Part shown: piece by piece, positions 1 to 10,688 of the stretch
Numbering within the stretch: position 1 is the stretch's first letter
Layout of the letters: each line of letters opens with the position of its first letter
DNA from: Streptococcus orisratti DSM 15617
GTDB taxonomy: Bacteria > Bacillota > Bacilli > Lactobacillales > Streptococcaceae
Direction of reading: 5' to 3'
Length of the DNA stretch: 38,358 nt
Assembly (NCBI RefSeq): GCF_000380105.1
Contig: NZ_KB904463.1
Location: forward strand, 1-38,358
Notes under the pieces: model-generated
What the model was told of the DNA's origin: nothing
Databases searched by the model: none
The model's input: the letters and a program-made list of their open reading frames with translations, nothing else
Program-made: the position numbers and the translations under genes

Positions 1-298
1 AAGATTATTACCGTTTAACGACCCAGTATCAGATGACACGCTCTATGTCGCGTGTTGGTAAGTGTATTGACAACGCACCAATTGAGAGTTTCTTTGGGCA
101 CTTTAAGACGGAGTGCTATGATTTGAAGAAATATAAGACCTTTGAGGAGCTGGTTTCAGATATTGATGCCTACATCTATTTTTACAATCATCAACGTTTT
201 CAAGAACGCAACAACGGCCTTGCCCCTCTTGAAATGAGGAACAAGGCCGTCGCCTAATCTTTTATTATTTCATTGTCCACTTGACAGGGAGCAGTTCA
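1..298 (+). mobile_element. IS3-family insertion sequence, right end only
   Basis: The window starts inside an insertion sequence. The 3' part of its transposase gene is followed by an A/T-rich spacer and then, at 274-298, an end beginning TGTCCACTTGACAGG and finishing GCAGTTCA. That end resembles the terminal inverted repeat of IS150-group IS3 elements. The element's left end lies outside the window, so length and target duplication cannot be judged. It stops about 55 bp short of the radC stop codon and marks one edge of the block of host genes. Confidence 0.8.
3..257 (+). CDS. IS3-family transposase OrfB, C-terminal part
   Basis: This is the last 84 codons of a DDE-type (rve/integrase core) transposase that cuts and joins the ends of its own insertion sequence. 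The reading frame is open from the window edge. It carries the motif around the third catalytic acidic residue, DNAPIESFFGHFKTE, followed by the usual tail YIYFYNHQRFQERNNGLAPLEMR, which matches IS150-group OrfB proteins. The stop is TAA at 255-257. The N-terminal part, OrfA and the frameshift region lie outside the window, so whether the element is intact is unknown. Confidence 0.9.
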   Translation, partial: DYYRLTTQYQMTRSMSRVGKCIDNAPIESFFGHFKTECYDLKKYKTFEELVSDIDAYIYFYNHQRFQERNNGLAPLEMRNKAVA

Positions 299-353
299 AA
301 CGATAGAGTATTTTTCTAAATCGTCAATCATTCGTTTTTTTTTTTACTTTTTC

Positions 354-1034
354 TTAAAGAATGTCCGTCTCTTCACGAAAACTATAGTAGCAATGTTTTC
401 CAACGATAATATGATCAAGGCACACAATCCCTACTGTTTCACATGATTGTTTTATTTTCTCTGTAAAATATAAATCATTCTCACTAGGTGATGCAGATCC
501 AGAAGGCTGATTATGAACTATAATCAGGGAAGTTGCCATATTTTTACAGGCATAGTAAAGGATTTCGCGTGGTTCTGCTATCGACCTACGTACCGATCCG
601 ATAAAAATTGTCTTTTGTTCGATGATCCGATTTTGCGTGTCAAGGTAAAGGGCAACCAAATGCTCCTGCTTTTTGTCACTGAGTTCTAACATCATCTTTC
701 GAGCCAATTTTTCACTACTCATGATTCGCTCTTGTTGAGCATAATCTGCCTTGTTGATGCGCTTTGATAATTCTAGCATGGCTTTGATTTCAATAGATTT
801 TACTTGGCCAATACCTTTGATTTGCTGTAATTCCTGTAATGATAGGTGAGTGAAGTCTGCTAAACTCGTTAAATTTTCTAGGATATTGAGTGATACTTCT
901 AAAACTGGTTTTGTTTTGGTTCCTGTTCTAAGCAAAATAGCCAAGAGTTCTTGATTACTTAAATTTTCGGCTCCCAAATCCATGAGACGTTCGCGGGGAA
1001 GCAAGGCTTCGTTTTTTAATTCTACAGTATACAT
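354..1034 (-). CDS. radC: RadC family protein (JAB/JAMM domain)
   Basis: 226 aa, full length for the family. An N-terminal helix-hairpin-helix-like segment ([12 protein letters not shown], about residues 68-80) precedes a C-terminal JAB domain with the PSG and PSxxD parts of the metal motif (residues 177-187). The metal-binding HxH usually reads HNHPSG in this family. Here it is HNQPSG (H174, Q176), so one expected zinc ligand is replaced. RadC was once linked to DNA repair, but its biochemical role is unsettled. The gene is last in a leftward set behind the glycosyltransferase. Its Shine-Dalgarno GTGGAGG lies inside a strong hairpin (1038-1072). Identification is firm; activity is doubtful. 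Confidence 0.92.
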   Translation of the reverse strand: MYTVELKNEALLPRERLMDLGAENLSNQELLAILLRTGTKTKPVLEVSLNILENLTSLADFTHLSLQELQQIKGIGQVKSIEIKAMLELSKRINKADYAQQERIMSSEKLARKMMLELSDKKQEHLVALYLDTQNRIIEQKTIFIGSVRRSIAEPREILYYACKNMATSLIIVHNQPSGSASPSENDLYFTEKIKQSCETVGIVCLDHIIVGKHCYYSFREETDIL

Positions 1035-1037
1035 AAA

Positions 1038-1072
1038 ATACCTCCACTTAGTTTATTCGTAAGTAGAGGTAT
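1038..1072 (-). promoter_or_regulatory. Hairpin that buries the radC ribosome binding site
   Basis: In the leftward transcript, ATACCTCTACTTA and TAAGTGGAGGTAT form a 13-bp stem with one mismatch and a 9-nt loop. The second arm contains the only good Shine-Dalgarno of radC (GUGGAGG) and is followed by UUUU and the radC AUG. The hairpin starts 6 nt after the glycosyltransferase stop codon. It could act as a weak terminator, as a lid on radC translation opened by upstream ribosomes, or both. Confidence 0.65.
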
Positions 1073-1077
1073 TTTTA

Positions 1078-1905
1078 TCATGGTATTTTTTTCACACGTT
1101 GTTGGTAGTGTTTGTAAAGAGCGGCATAACGTCCGCGGTAGTTCTTTTTCCAGGGTTTATCTCGTCCACAGAAATGTAAAAATACAGTATGTTCAAGAAC
1201 CCAATCTAAATCCCATTTACCAGAGCTTCTAGCAAAATAGAGTACATTATAACGCGCATCGTAATTATAGATTTCATCGGGGATTTGAAAAACTTTATGA
1301 CCATAAAGAGCATTTAAGATATCCTGATCTGGTAAAAACAAGATACGTCCATTCGTCGCAATATAATCTAAGATATCCGATTTTTGGACCTGACGTCTAA
1401 TTTCTGGCAAATTCATCAACAGGACACCAGAATTGTAATAACTTTCAGCTTCGAAATTGCCTAAGCGCAGCTTATTGACTAGTTCAGGAATGTTAGCATC
1501 TGAAGTATGACTGGCTGCAGCATACAAATTATCCTTCAAATCCGCTTGATAAAGAGGTACAATATCATTCAAGCATAGAATATCCGCGTCTAGATAAAGA
1601 ATACGATCCAAGTCTGCTGGTAAGTAATCCTGTGCTAAAAGTCGATAATAAATGGTTTCAGGATAGCGATCAGTAGTTGGAGCATCTTCGAAAGCCATTT
1701 CACCAATAATGACTGGATGATAGGTTATTTGTAATTCTTGACAAAAGCGATTGATAGCTTCATTTTCTGATAAAGGTGCCTTCTGTAAAAGATAGACTGC
1801 CATTTGCTTTTTTGAAGCATTTTGCCAAAGGGAATAAAGAGTAACTTTGAACTGCTCAACATAATCATCATTGATGGCAAAAAGAAGGTTTATTATATCA
1901 CTCAT
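1078..1905 (-). CDS. Family 8 glycosyltransferase
   Basis: 275 aa with the GT8 fold signature. The start NLLFAINDDYVEQFKVTLYSL is followed by the donor/metal-binding DxD motif in ILYLDADIL (D106, D108). A late HFCGRDKPWK segment is typical of the C-terminal part of bacterial GT8 enzymes (LPS galactosyl/glucosyltransferase or GspA type). Such enzymes move a hexose from a nucleotide sugar in the cytoplasm; acceptor and sugar cannot be read from sequence. The start overlaps the end of the upstream transporter gene by 8 nt, so translation is probably coupled. No signal peptide or membrane segment is seen. Confidence 0.88.
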   Translation of the reverse strand: MSDIINLLFAINDDYVEQFKVTLYSLWQNASKKQMAVYLLQKAPLSENEAINRFCQELQITYHPVIIGEMAFEDAPTTDRYPETIYYRLLAQDYLPADLDRILYLDADILCLNDIVPLYQADLKDNLYAAASHTSDANIPELVNKLRLGNFEAESYYNSGVLLMNLPEIRRQVQKSDILDYIATNGRILFLPDQDILNALYGHKVFQIPDEIYNYDARYNVLYFARSSGKWDLDWVLEHTVFLHFCGRDKPWKKNYRGRYAALYKHYQQRVKKIP

Positions 1906-3028
1906 TTTTTGTGTTTACCTTAAGTGTTTGACGTTTATGAACATGATCTTTGATAATTTGATAAATACTTGCAGATAATGGCACTGCTATTAACATTCCT
2001 AACACTCCCCAGAGTGAGCCACCTACTGTTATAGCCAGCAGAACCCACATTCCTGGCAATCCACTTGAATTTCCAACAACTCTTGGATAGATAAGATTGC
2101 CTTCAAATTGTTGCAAAATAATCAAATAGATAACAAAAAAGATAGCCTTGGTAATAGACTGTGTGGCAATTAAAATAAAGCCAATGCAAAGGCCGATATA
2201 GGCACCGACCACTGGAATCAGAGCGGTAAAGGCAACCAGAACTCCTATGGTCGCGGCATAAGGCAGTTTAAAAATGAACATGCCTGTAGCTGTTAGAGTT
2301 CCAAGGATGATGGCCTCCATTGTCTGTCCAACAAAAAAACCATGAAAACGCTGATGTAGAATACCAATGACATAATGGACTGTTTTAGCAAATTTACCAA
2401 GATAGGTGTCAATCAACAAGTTGAACTGATGCCCAAGTTTTTCCTTGCTAGCGAGGACATAGATTGAAAAGACTAGACTAATAAACAAATTAAGTATTGT
2501 CGAGGCAAGAGTCGTTACCGAGGTCAGGAGACTGGTTAGGACTGTTAAAACTTGCTTTAGGACTTGTTGGCTGTATTTTTGAATGGTTGTAGCCAAATCA
2601 TTACCTGCCCCAAGATATTCTAAAGCTTGCGCAACCAATTTGTTATCACCAAGCTCATTGATAAGCTTCGTAATTTGCTTAGTGTCAATGGTCATTAGAG
2701 AACTCAAACTTTTTATCAAATCAGGAAGGACAATTGAAAAAATCCAAATGATGATAACAGTGAAAGTCAAATAGGCTAAAATCATAGAAATTGAGCGTTT
2801 TAACTTAATTAGCCATGTATTTTTAAATAGTCGAGCATAAAGCTTCTCGTAAGCGCTCATGACAATATTGATAATGTAAGCGAGACCAGCTCCCATCAAA
2901 AAAGGAAAACTGGCAGTATAGAATGTGTTTAAAAGCTGGGCTCCGCTACTCCAATAAGCTTGTATGGCAAAACAAAGCGTAAAAGCTATAACGACATAGT
3001 AAACTTGCTTTTTCTCGAATTTCATCAC
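1898..3028 (-). CDS. AI-2E family transporter (PerM/YdiK-like membrane protein)
   Basis: 376 aa, mostly hydrophobic. About eight predicted membrane segments are arranged as two at the N-terminus, a soluble region of about 100 residues (SLSSLMTIDTKQITKLINEL...), then a dense C-terminal cluster that includes GFFVGQTMEAIILGTL and PVVGAYIGLCIGF. This is the pattern of the former UPF0118 family. Members export small molecules or ions, but the family name is not proof of AI-2 transport. The start is supported by AAGGAG 9 nt upstream. A TATAAT -10 lies at 3055-3060. The gene is first in a likely operon with the glycosyltransferase and radC. Confidence 0.88.
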   Translation of the reverse strand: MMKFEKKQVYYVVIAFTLCFAIQAYWSSGAQLLNTFYTASFPFLMGAGLAYIINIVMSAYEKLYARLFKNTWLIKLKRSISMILAYLTFTVIIIWIFSIVLPDLIKSLSSLMTIDTKQITKLINELGDNKLVAQALEYLGAGNDLATTIQKYSQQVLKQVLTVLTSLLTSVTTLASTILNLFISLVFSIYVLASKEKLGHQFNLLIDTYLGKFAKTVHYVIGILHQRFHGFFVGQTMEAIILGTLTATGMFIFKLPYAATIGVLVAFTALIPVVGAYIGLCIGFILIATQSITKAIFFVIYLIILQQFEGNLIYPRVVGNSSGLPGMWVLLAITVGGSLWGVLGMLIAVPLSASIYQIIKDHVHKRQTLKVNTKNE

Positions 3029-3176
3029 TACTCCTTGAAACTAATTTCTTATCTATTATACACAAAAATAAAGAATTTTAGTTAAGGAAACTTCTGAAAA
3101 GTTACAAGTATGTCTAAGTAAGTCATTAAAAAAGGTAGTATGGTCAATTAGTTTATCTTTTATTATTTCGACGTAA
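3029..3176. other. Non-coding region upstream of the transporter gene
   Basis: It holds a leftward TATAAT (-10) at 3055-3060, with TGTG just upstream but no convincing -35, and the transporter's Shine-Dalgarno. The remainder to the start of the repeat at 3177 is A/T-rich with no ORF or hairpin I could support. Confidence 0.4.
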
Positions 3177-3480
3177 GAGAGGCTGGGCAAAGCGCAGCAC
3201 CGCTTCTCAGAGTTCGTGTCAACATTTCATCGCAGTGGTTGACTGGGTTTAATAGTCCACTGGACTATTTTAGCCCGAACCTACATATTTGGAAGTGAGG
3301 AGAACTCTTTTTGACTTATTGAGTTCTTGCCCACTCCCTATTTCCAACTTCAAACACTCCACTGGATTGTTTGAACTCACTTTGCCGTACTTTACGAAAG
3401 TCACTGGCTTCGCATGTCTTATTTCCAACCTAGAACAGCCTCTAGGCTGTTCTAGCAACCTGCAACTCGTTGCCTTGTAC
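3177..3480 (+). repeat. Modular palindromic intergenic repeat, copy 1
   Basis: This non-coding stretch is built from hairpin-forming palindromes separated by TTTCCAAC-type spacers. Palindromes are AATAGTCCA-C-TGGACTATT (3251-3269), a near-perfect one from TTCAAACA to TGTTTGAA (about 3350-3377), and TAGAACAGCC-TCTA-GGCTGTTCTA (3431-3454). Bases 3177-3312 match, in opposite orientation, the two ends of the repeat at 8120-8428, including AGAGGCTGGGCAAAG, GTTCGTGTCAA and GGAAGTGAGGAGAACTC. The short open frames here on both strands have no ribosome sites and follow the palindromes, so I do not treat them as genes. Confidence 0.8.
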
Positions 3481-3500
3481 TAAAAGACTATAATATTTTA

Positions 3501-3662
3501 AGAACCTGTATTCATAAACGAAGTGTTTATAGATATGAGATCATTTTTTGCTAATCAAGGTAGTTTTTTGAGAGAATACTGATTGTATTTTGAAAAAAAC
3601 TAACGATGAGTAGCTCAAAAACTCGTCTTAGATAGAAGTACTGAACTGTGAATACAGGTTCT
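3501..3662. mobile_element. MITE-like element with 14-bp terminal inverted repeats
   Basis: AGAACCTGTATTCA at 3501-3514 is matched exactly by its reverse complement TGAATACAGGTTCT at 3649-3662. The 134 bp between is A/T-rich and non-coding. Size and perfect terminal repeats fit a miniature inverted-repeat element or an internally deleted IS. The flanks share ATTTT but no clean target duplication could be established. It lies immediately downstream of the third phosphatase gene. Confidence 0.5.
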
Positions 3663-3675
3663 AAATTTTGAAAGA

Positions 3676-4290
3676 TTATGTCAAGTCACCCAAATACTCA
3701 AAAATTTCCCCCTTAACTGGATCAATCATACCGTGCAAAGTAAAAGCTCCTTTTTCAAAACTAAGGTCAAAAATGCAGCAATTACTTGGAAAAAATCCCA
3801 TGCTTTCGACATCAACCCCGATTGAGTTTAAAAAATGCATAATGGCGCCAGCATGACTAACAGCTAAAATGGTTTTGCCGTCATTTTCTTCCAAAATATG
3901 AGTAATGGTCGTGTGTACCCGCCGAGCAACCTCCTCATCACTCTCACCACCATGAACTACATAATAATTTCCAACAGCCCTACGGACTTGACGAGGAGGA
4001 TGAAGGTACTCCTGCTGGCCTTCAAAATTTCCAAAGTTCATTTCTTTTAGACCCTTAAGACGGGTGTAGCTTGTCACCCCTGCCGCAATTTCCAAAGTAT
4101 CTGATGCTCGCTCAGAGGTCGATGAATAGTAGCTGTCAAAAGTCAGTCCTTGCGCTTTAAAATAGTCGGCAGCCATTTTAGCTTGTTCAATTCCCAATTC
4201 TGTCAGCGGAGAGTCGCTCCAACCTTGAATGCGTTCTAAGGCGTTAAAAAGAGTTTGTCCATGGCGCATTAAATACAAATGACTTGTCAT
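3676..4290 (-). CDS. Histidine phosphatase family protein, tandem copy 3
   Basis: 204 aa with the phosphoglycerate-mutase-like fold. The phospho-accepting histidine sits in LYLMRHGQTLFN (H10), with further conserved signatures SDSPLTELGIEQA and YYSSTSERASDTLEI and the second catalytic-pocket histidine in VSHAGAIMHF. Small cytoplasmic phosphatases of this type act on sugar phosphates and related substrates; the substrate here is unknown. The open frame extends 25 codons further upstream into the preceding gene. I chose the ATG one base after that gene's TAA because it aligns the protein with its two neighbours. An alternative ATG at 4305 overlaps the AAAGG motif. It is last of three tandem paralogues. 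Confidence 0.85.
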   Translation of the reverse strand: MTSHLYLMRHGQTLFNALERIQGWSDSPLTELGIEQAKMAADYFKAQGLTFDSYYSSTSERASDTLEIAAGVTSYTRLKGLKEMNFGNFEGQQEYLHPPRQVRRAVGNYYVVHGGESDEEVARRVHTTITHILEENDGKTILAVSHAGAIMHFLNSIGVDVESMGFFPSNCCIFDLSFEKGAFTLHGMIDPVKGEIFEYLGDLT

Positions 4291-4291
4291 C

Positions 4292-4906
4292 TTATTTCTT
4301 GTCATCCTTTCTGTAACTGTACTCCTTTTCCACTGGATTATAGACAGAGTGGAGTTCAAAGACACCGTCCTGATAGGTAAAATGGAGGATACAGCAATTT
4401 CTCATTTTTCGAATGTCAGGATTTGGATGGATAACACGGCGGAAAAACTGAGCGATTGCCCCACCGTGACTTACAGCTAATACGCTGCTCTCTTCTCCTG
4501 CCTCTTCTAGAATTTGACGAATACAGGTCTCCATACGATCACGTACTTGTTCATTGTTTTCCCCACCAAATTGTTGGAAATAATCACCATAACCAATTCC
4601 ACCATCTTGTAACTTAGGGTTCAAATACTCGGGCTGTGCTTCAAAAGCACCAAAATCCCACTCTTTCAAGCCTTTTAGACGTTGATAATCTAATCGTCCA
4701 GTGGCAATTTCTGCAGTATCACAGGCCCGTTCTTGAGTTGACGAATAAACCTTGTCAAAACGAATACCTTTTTCTTCAAAATAACTTCTGGCTGCCTGTG
4801 CCTGCTCCTTGCCTAAGTCAGTCAAAGGTGAGTCACAAGCTCCCTGTATTCGACCTTGTTCATTGAAACGGGTCTGACCATGACGCATAAGATAAAAAGT
4901 TTTCAT
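4292..4906 (-). CDS. Histidine phosphatase family protein, tandem copy 2
   Basis: 204 aa. RHG motif in FYLMRHGQTRFN (H9), then CDSPLTDLGKEQA, VYSSTQERACDTAEI and VSHGGAIAQFF with the second histidine. This copy and copy 1 share the most signature blocks, including KGLKE.DFGAFEAQPE. It starts within the ATGA that ends copy 1 and is followed one base after its stop by copy 3, so the three are almost certainly co-translated. All catalytic signature residues are present. The substrate is not predictable, but the setting beside phospho-beta-glucosidases suggests a phosphosugar. Confidence 0.88.
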   Translation of the reverse strand: MKTFYLMRHGQTRFNEQGRIQGACDSPLTDLGKEQAQAARSYFEEKGIRFDKVYSSTQERACDTAEIATGRLDYQRLKGLKEWDFGAFEAQPEYLNPKLQDGGIGYGDYFQQFGGENNEQVRDRMETCIRQILEEAGEESSVLAVSHGGAIAQFFRRVIHPNPDIRKMRNCCILHFTYQDGVFELHSVYNPVEKEYSYRKDDKK

Positions 4907-5499
4907 AGAGCCACCTCTACATTTTCGATAGGATCAACCACACCAGATAAAACTAGTTCTCCGAAACGGTATTCGTAAATACAAATATTACAATTGCCAA
5001 AACGAACCCCCTCTGGAAAAGGCAAATCCAAATACTGAATCAAGCCCCACAAAGCCGCCCCATGACTAACCATAAGGAGGTTTTTAGCCTCTGTCTCATC
5101 TAAAACAGACTTGAGTGTATCATAAACCCGATGCCCAACCTGATAAATATCTTCACCACCAAAAGGCACTAACAAGTCTTCAAAAGAACGTGCACCTTGT
5201 CGGAATTTCGGAAGCAACATTTCAGGCTGTGCTTCAAATTGACCAAAACTCATTTCTTTCAGTCCCTTGAGTTGGGTAACATTTTGGCTAGGTGCCACGA
5301 TTTTGGCCGTGTCACAAGCTCTTTCCTGCGTTGAAGAATAAACCTCTTCAAATCGGATACCTTTTCCTTCAAACCAAGCATGCGCTATCTTAGCTTGCTC
5401 AATTCCTTTTGCCGTCAGCGGCGAATCACACCAGCCTTGTACTCGCTTTTGCGTATTAAATAAAGTTTCACCGTGTCTCATGAGGTAAAGTTTGGTCAT
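4903..5499 (-). CDS. Histidine phosphatase family protein, tandem copy 1
   Basis: 198 aa. RHG motif in LYLMRHGETLFN (H9), CDSPLTAKGIEQA, VYSSTQERACDTAKI and VSHGAALWGL. It is first of the triplet and overlaps copy 2 by the four bases ATGA. The upstream spacer of about 60 bp after the glucosidase stop contains a CAGTTG/CAACTG hairpin, so these genes may receive only part of the glucosidase transcript. Ribosome binding site AAAGGGAAA lies about 8 nt before the ATG. The family call is secure, the substrate unknown. Confidence 0.88.
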   Translation of the reverse strand: MTKLYLMRHGETLFNTQKRVQGWCDSPLTAKGIEQAKIAHAWFEGKGIRFEEVYSSTQERACDTAKIVAPSQNVTQLKGLKEMSFGQFEAQPEMLLPKFRQGARSFEDLLVPFGGEDIYQVGHRVYDTLKSVLDETEAKNLLMVSHGAALWGLIQYLDLPFPEGVRFGNCNICIYEYRFGELVLSGVVDPIENVEVAL

Positions 5500-5531
5500 A
5501 AAAATTTTTCCCTTTCTTTTGCAAAGAAACC

Positions 5532-5549
5532 CAGTTGAACCCGCAACTG
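5532..5549 (-). terminator. Possible weak terminator/attenuator between glucosidase and phosphatase genes
   Basis: In the leftward transcript CAGTTG-CGGGTT-CAACTG forms a 6-bp stem extendable by a few pairs, followed by GGGTTTCTTT. The stem is short and the U-tract broken, so it may only reduce read-through from the glucosidase gene into the three phosphatase genes. Confidence 0.35.
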
Positions 5550-5560
5550 AGCTTAAATCT

Positions 5561-7048
<1,488 letters not shown>

Positions 7049-7077
7049 TTATTTTGATAGTTAGATTATATGCCTAA

Positions 7078-7092
7078 TTGATAACGTTTTCT
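7078..7092 (-). promoter_or_regulatory. cre-like CcpA site upstream of glucosidase A
   Basis: TTGATAACGTTTTCT matches the catabolite responsive element consensus WTGNAANCGNWNNCW with one mismatch, and the reverse strand also fits with one. It is centred about 40 bp before the glucosidase ATG, where binding would block initiation. This predicts repression in glucose. Confidence 0.55.
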
Positions 7093-7416
7093 TATAAAAT
7101 AATCTGTATTTTTGATACTATCCTATGGAACTCTGGTTTATTAGTTTTCTTTTTAAGCTTCTCTCAATTTTGATTCATTCATCTTTAGATAGTTTTAAAA
7201 CTTTCCTTAACATTAAGTAGATTCAGTAGCATACCTGATGCAAACTTCTTCGTGATTGGGTGTCTATGTCGATGGTTATCGCGTTGACTGATATTTTCAC
7301 ATTTCTTCTAGCGTAAGAATTATTTCCAACACGACTCAGCATCTCTATAGTATTAAACTTCAGCACAAAAAGCTTTTTGTTTAAGCAAATATTAGTATTC
7401 AAATACTAAATACTTT
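7093..7416. other. Non-coding spacer between glucosidase A and SGNH gene A
   Basis: No gene is visible. Two palindromes lie just after the SGNH gene's stop: AAAAAGCTTTTT at about 7367-7378 and TTAGTATT-CA-AATACTAA at 7392-7409. Either could end the leftward SGNH transcript, although neither has a clean U-tract. The rest is A/T-rich and unremarkable. The size of this gap suggests glucosidase A has its own promoter. Confidence 0.4.
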
Positions 7417-8034
7417 TTATAAAGCCAGTTTTGTTAGGCGCTTAGCTATTATGTGATATGCTGATTGAGTCAGATGCAGACCATCTATCGTGTAAGCTTC
7501 AGCTAAGTTGCCAATATCATCCAATAAGAGATCATAAAGATCAAGATATTGGGCTCCTGAAAGGACAGACAAATCCTGATTAAGCGCTTGAATATCCTTG
7601 TTATTGCGAATCTTGACACGTTCCTGATAAATTGAACTTTCATTGACAGGAAGAACAGATAAAAGGTATATCTCTGTATAAAAGGACTCCTGTTTGATTG
7701 CTGCAATCATATCACCTATTCGTTGGACAATATCAGAAATTGACAACCCTTCTCCAAGATCATTTGTCCCTATCCATAGAAATAACTTACTAGGTTCAAG
7801 AATCCAAATTTGTTCTTTGAGGTGCTGACTGAGCCAAATAGTATCCGTCCCAGCTATCCCTCGGTTTATCAAGGGTAAATCCGTCTTCAAATATTTTTTT
7901 AAAGGGAAAAACTCAACAATAGAATCTCCGGCAAAGACAATTCCCCCTCTAGGCAAGACTTGATTTTGTTTGGAAAACTCATCTAGTTTTTGCTGGTGAT
8001 AAGCTTTTAATTCTGAACTGATGACTTCTATCAT
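7417..8034 (-). CDS. SGNH/GDSL hydrolase (copy A)
   Basis: 205 aa from the chosen ATG. The four SGNH blocks are visible: IVFAGDSIVEFFP (nucleophile S38), NRGIAG (oxyanion Gly), WIGTNDL (N91) and DGLHLT (Asp/His). Such enzymes are esterases, acetylhydrolases or lipases, and those beside glycosidases often remove acetyl groups from sugars (inference). No signal peptide, so probably cytoplasmic. The frame is open 26 codons further upstream, but AAAGGAGAAGAG directly before ATGATAGAAG fixes this start. It is a paralogue of the gene at 10008-10664, and both precede a GH1 gene in transcription order. Confidence 0.87.
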   Translation of the reverse strand: MIEVISSELKAYHQQKLDEFSKQNQVLPRGGIVFAGDSIVEFFPLKKYLKTDLPLINRGIAGTDTIWLSQHLKEQIWILEPSKLFLWIGTNDLGEGLSISDIVQRIGDMIAAIKQESFYTEIYLLSVLPVNESSIYQERVKIRNNKDIQALNQDLSVLSGAQYLDLYDLLLDDIGNLAEAYTIDGLHLTQSAYHIIAKRLTKLAL

Positions 8035-8119
8035 CTCTTCTCCTTTCTCTGCAAAATTCATCTTCATGATATTATTATAGAACACGATGAAAGGGAGTGG
8101 TAAAGAACTCAATAATTCT

Positions 8120-8428
8120 TAAAAAGAGTTCTCCTCACTTCCAAACATCTAGGTTCGGGCTAAAATAGTCCACTGGACTATTTTACTCCCACCCCCGTAC
8201 AGCTCCAAAGGTTCCCCGAACCTTTGGAGGTTGGAAATGAAGCGAACTCTGCTCGCAACAGTCGTAAAGGCAGATTTCGAGTGTGAAACACGAATTGCTG
8301 AGATTTGCTTCGCAAACCTTATCTCCAACCTTTAACAGTCTAGTGGACTGTTAAACCCAATCAACCACTGCGATGAAATATTGACACGAACTTTGAGAAG
8401 CGAGGCTGGACTTTGCCCAGCCTCTTTC
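8120..8428 (-). repeat. Modular palindromic intergenic repeat, copy 2 (inverted relative to copy 1)
   Basis: This is the same family as 3177-3480 in the opposite orientation. Palindromes are TAAAATAGTCCA-C-TGGACTATTTTA (8161-8185), CTCCAAAGGTTC-CCC-GAACCTTTGGAG (8203-8229) and TTTAACAGTC-TAGTG-GACTGTTAAA (8331-8355). GAGGCTGG-ACTTTGC-CCAGCCTC (8402-8424) lies next to the glucosidase B stop and may end that transcript, though the leftward side has no U-tract. Relative to copy 1 it carries an extra internal module of about 170 bp inserted at the TCCAcTGGA-type palindrome, which suggests exchange at the palindromes. Confidence 0.8.
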
Positions 8429-8431
8429 CTA

Positions 8432-9916
<1,485 letters not shown>

Positions 9917-9964
9917 CTATCGTTTCCCTTCTTTTATTTAAGTACAATAATATTATATTGTTAT

Positions 9965-9979
9965 TTGAAAGCGTAATCT
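9965..9979 (-). promoter_or_regulatory. cre site upstream of glucosidase B
   Basis: TTGAAAGCGTAATCT fits the cre consensus WTGNAANCGNWNNCW at every position. A leftward TATAAT lies between it and the ATG, so the site would overlap the -35 region of a promoter inside the operon. CcpA repression in glucose is the natural reading. Confidence 0.65.
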
Positions 9980-10007
9980 TGCATTATCATCTTATAAAAT
10001 GATACTA

Positions 10008-10664
10008 TCACACTAAATGGGGCTGAATAGCATCAGCAATCACTCGATAACCTGCTACTGTCAAATGAAGTCCATCAACTGTCCAATCACGTTTGAGTTG
10101 TCCAGTTTCATCACAAAGTAAATCATGGACGTCAAGCCAAGATACCTTCTCGCCAGCCAATCGACTAAGGTTATCATTTAGTAGTGAAATACTTTGATTA
10201 TTTCGCAAGCTTGGTGTCCGTACAAATTCAGGCGATTCATTCATCGGAAAAACAGACAATAAGAAAATCAGTGTTTCTGGTGACTGTTGATGAATCTTTG
10301 TAATAATGGTCTGAATGGTTTGACAAACCTCTTCTGGAGCCCGTTTTTTCAAATCATTAACACCAACCAATAGAAAAACTTTACTTGGTGCTAAATCAAG
10401 TATTTGACTACTAAGGTGTTCTAGTAACTGTAAACTATCAATACCATGAATACCACGGTTATACAGCGGTGTATCCGATGTCAATAGTTCGTGAATTGGG
10501 AAAAATTCTGTAATAGAATCGCCTGCAAACACAATATTGGGATGTGAAACAATTTTATTGAGCGCAGCGTATTTTTCCCATAATTGATTTTGTTGGTCGG
10601 TCAAAATATACTGACGATATTCTTGCACATCAGCTTTGTGATAAAGTTCTTGAAAATCTGTCAT
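10008..10664 (-). CDS. SGNH/GDSL hydrolase (copy B)
   Basis: 218 aa. IVFAGDSITEFFP (nucleophile S50), NRGIHG, LLVGVNDL (N103) and VDGLHLT (D197, H200) give a complete SGNH catalytic set. Cytoplasmic, with no signal peptide. It is a likely carbohydrate or small-ester esterase and a paralogue of copy A. Ribosome site AAGGAG. It lies 24 bp after the HAD gene and about 90 bp before glucosidase B, which fits an operon for acetylated or otherwise esterified beta-glucosides (inference). Confidence 0.88.
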   Translation of the reverse strand: MTDFQELYHKADVQEYRQYILTDQQNQLWEKYAALNKIVSHPNIVFAGDSITEFFPIHELLTSDTPLYNRGIHGIDSLQLLEHLSSQILDLAPSKVFLLVGVNDLKKRAPEEVCQTIQTIITKIHQQSPETLIFLLSVFPMNESPEFVRTPSLRNNQSISLLNDNLSRLAGEKVSWLDVHDLLCDETGQLKRDWTVDGLHLTVAGYRVIADAIQPHLV

Positions 10665-10688
10665 TTTTTCTCCTTTGTGATTATTTTA

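Noticed and set aside
3270..3483. Short ORFs on both strands (62 and 64 codons) in the intergenic repeat
   Set aside because: They overlap one another, lack ribosome sites and are dictated by the palindromes; the repeat explains them.
4291..4365. A 25-residue N-terminal extension of phosphatase copy 3
   Set aside because: It lies inside the coding sequence of copy 2 and is absent from the two paralogues.
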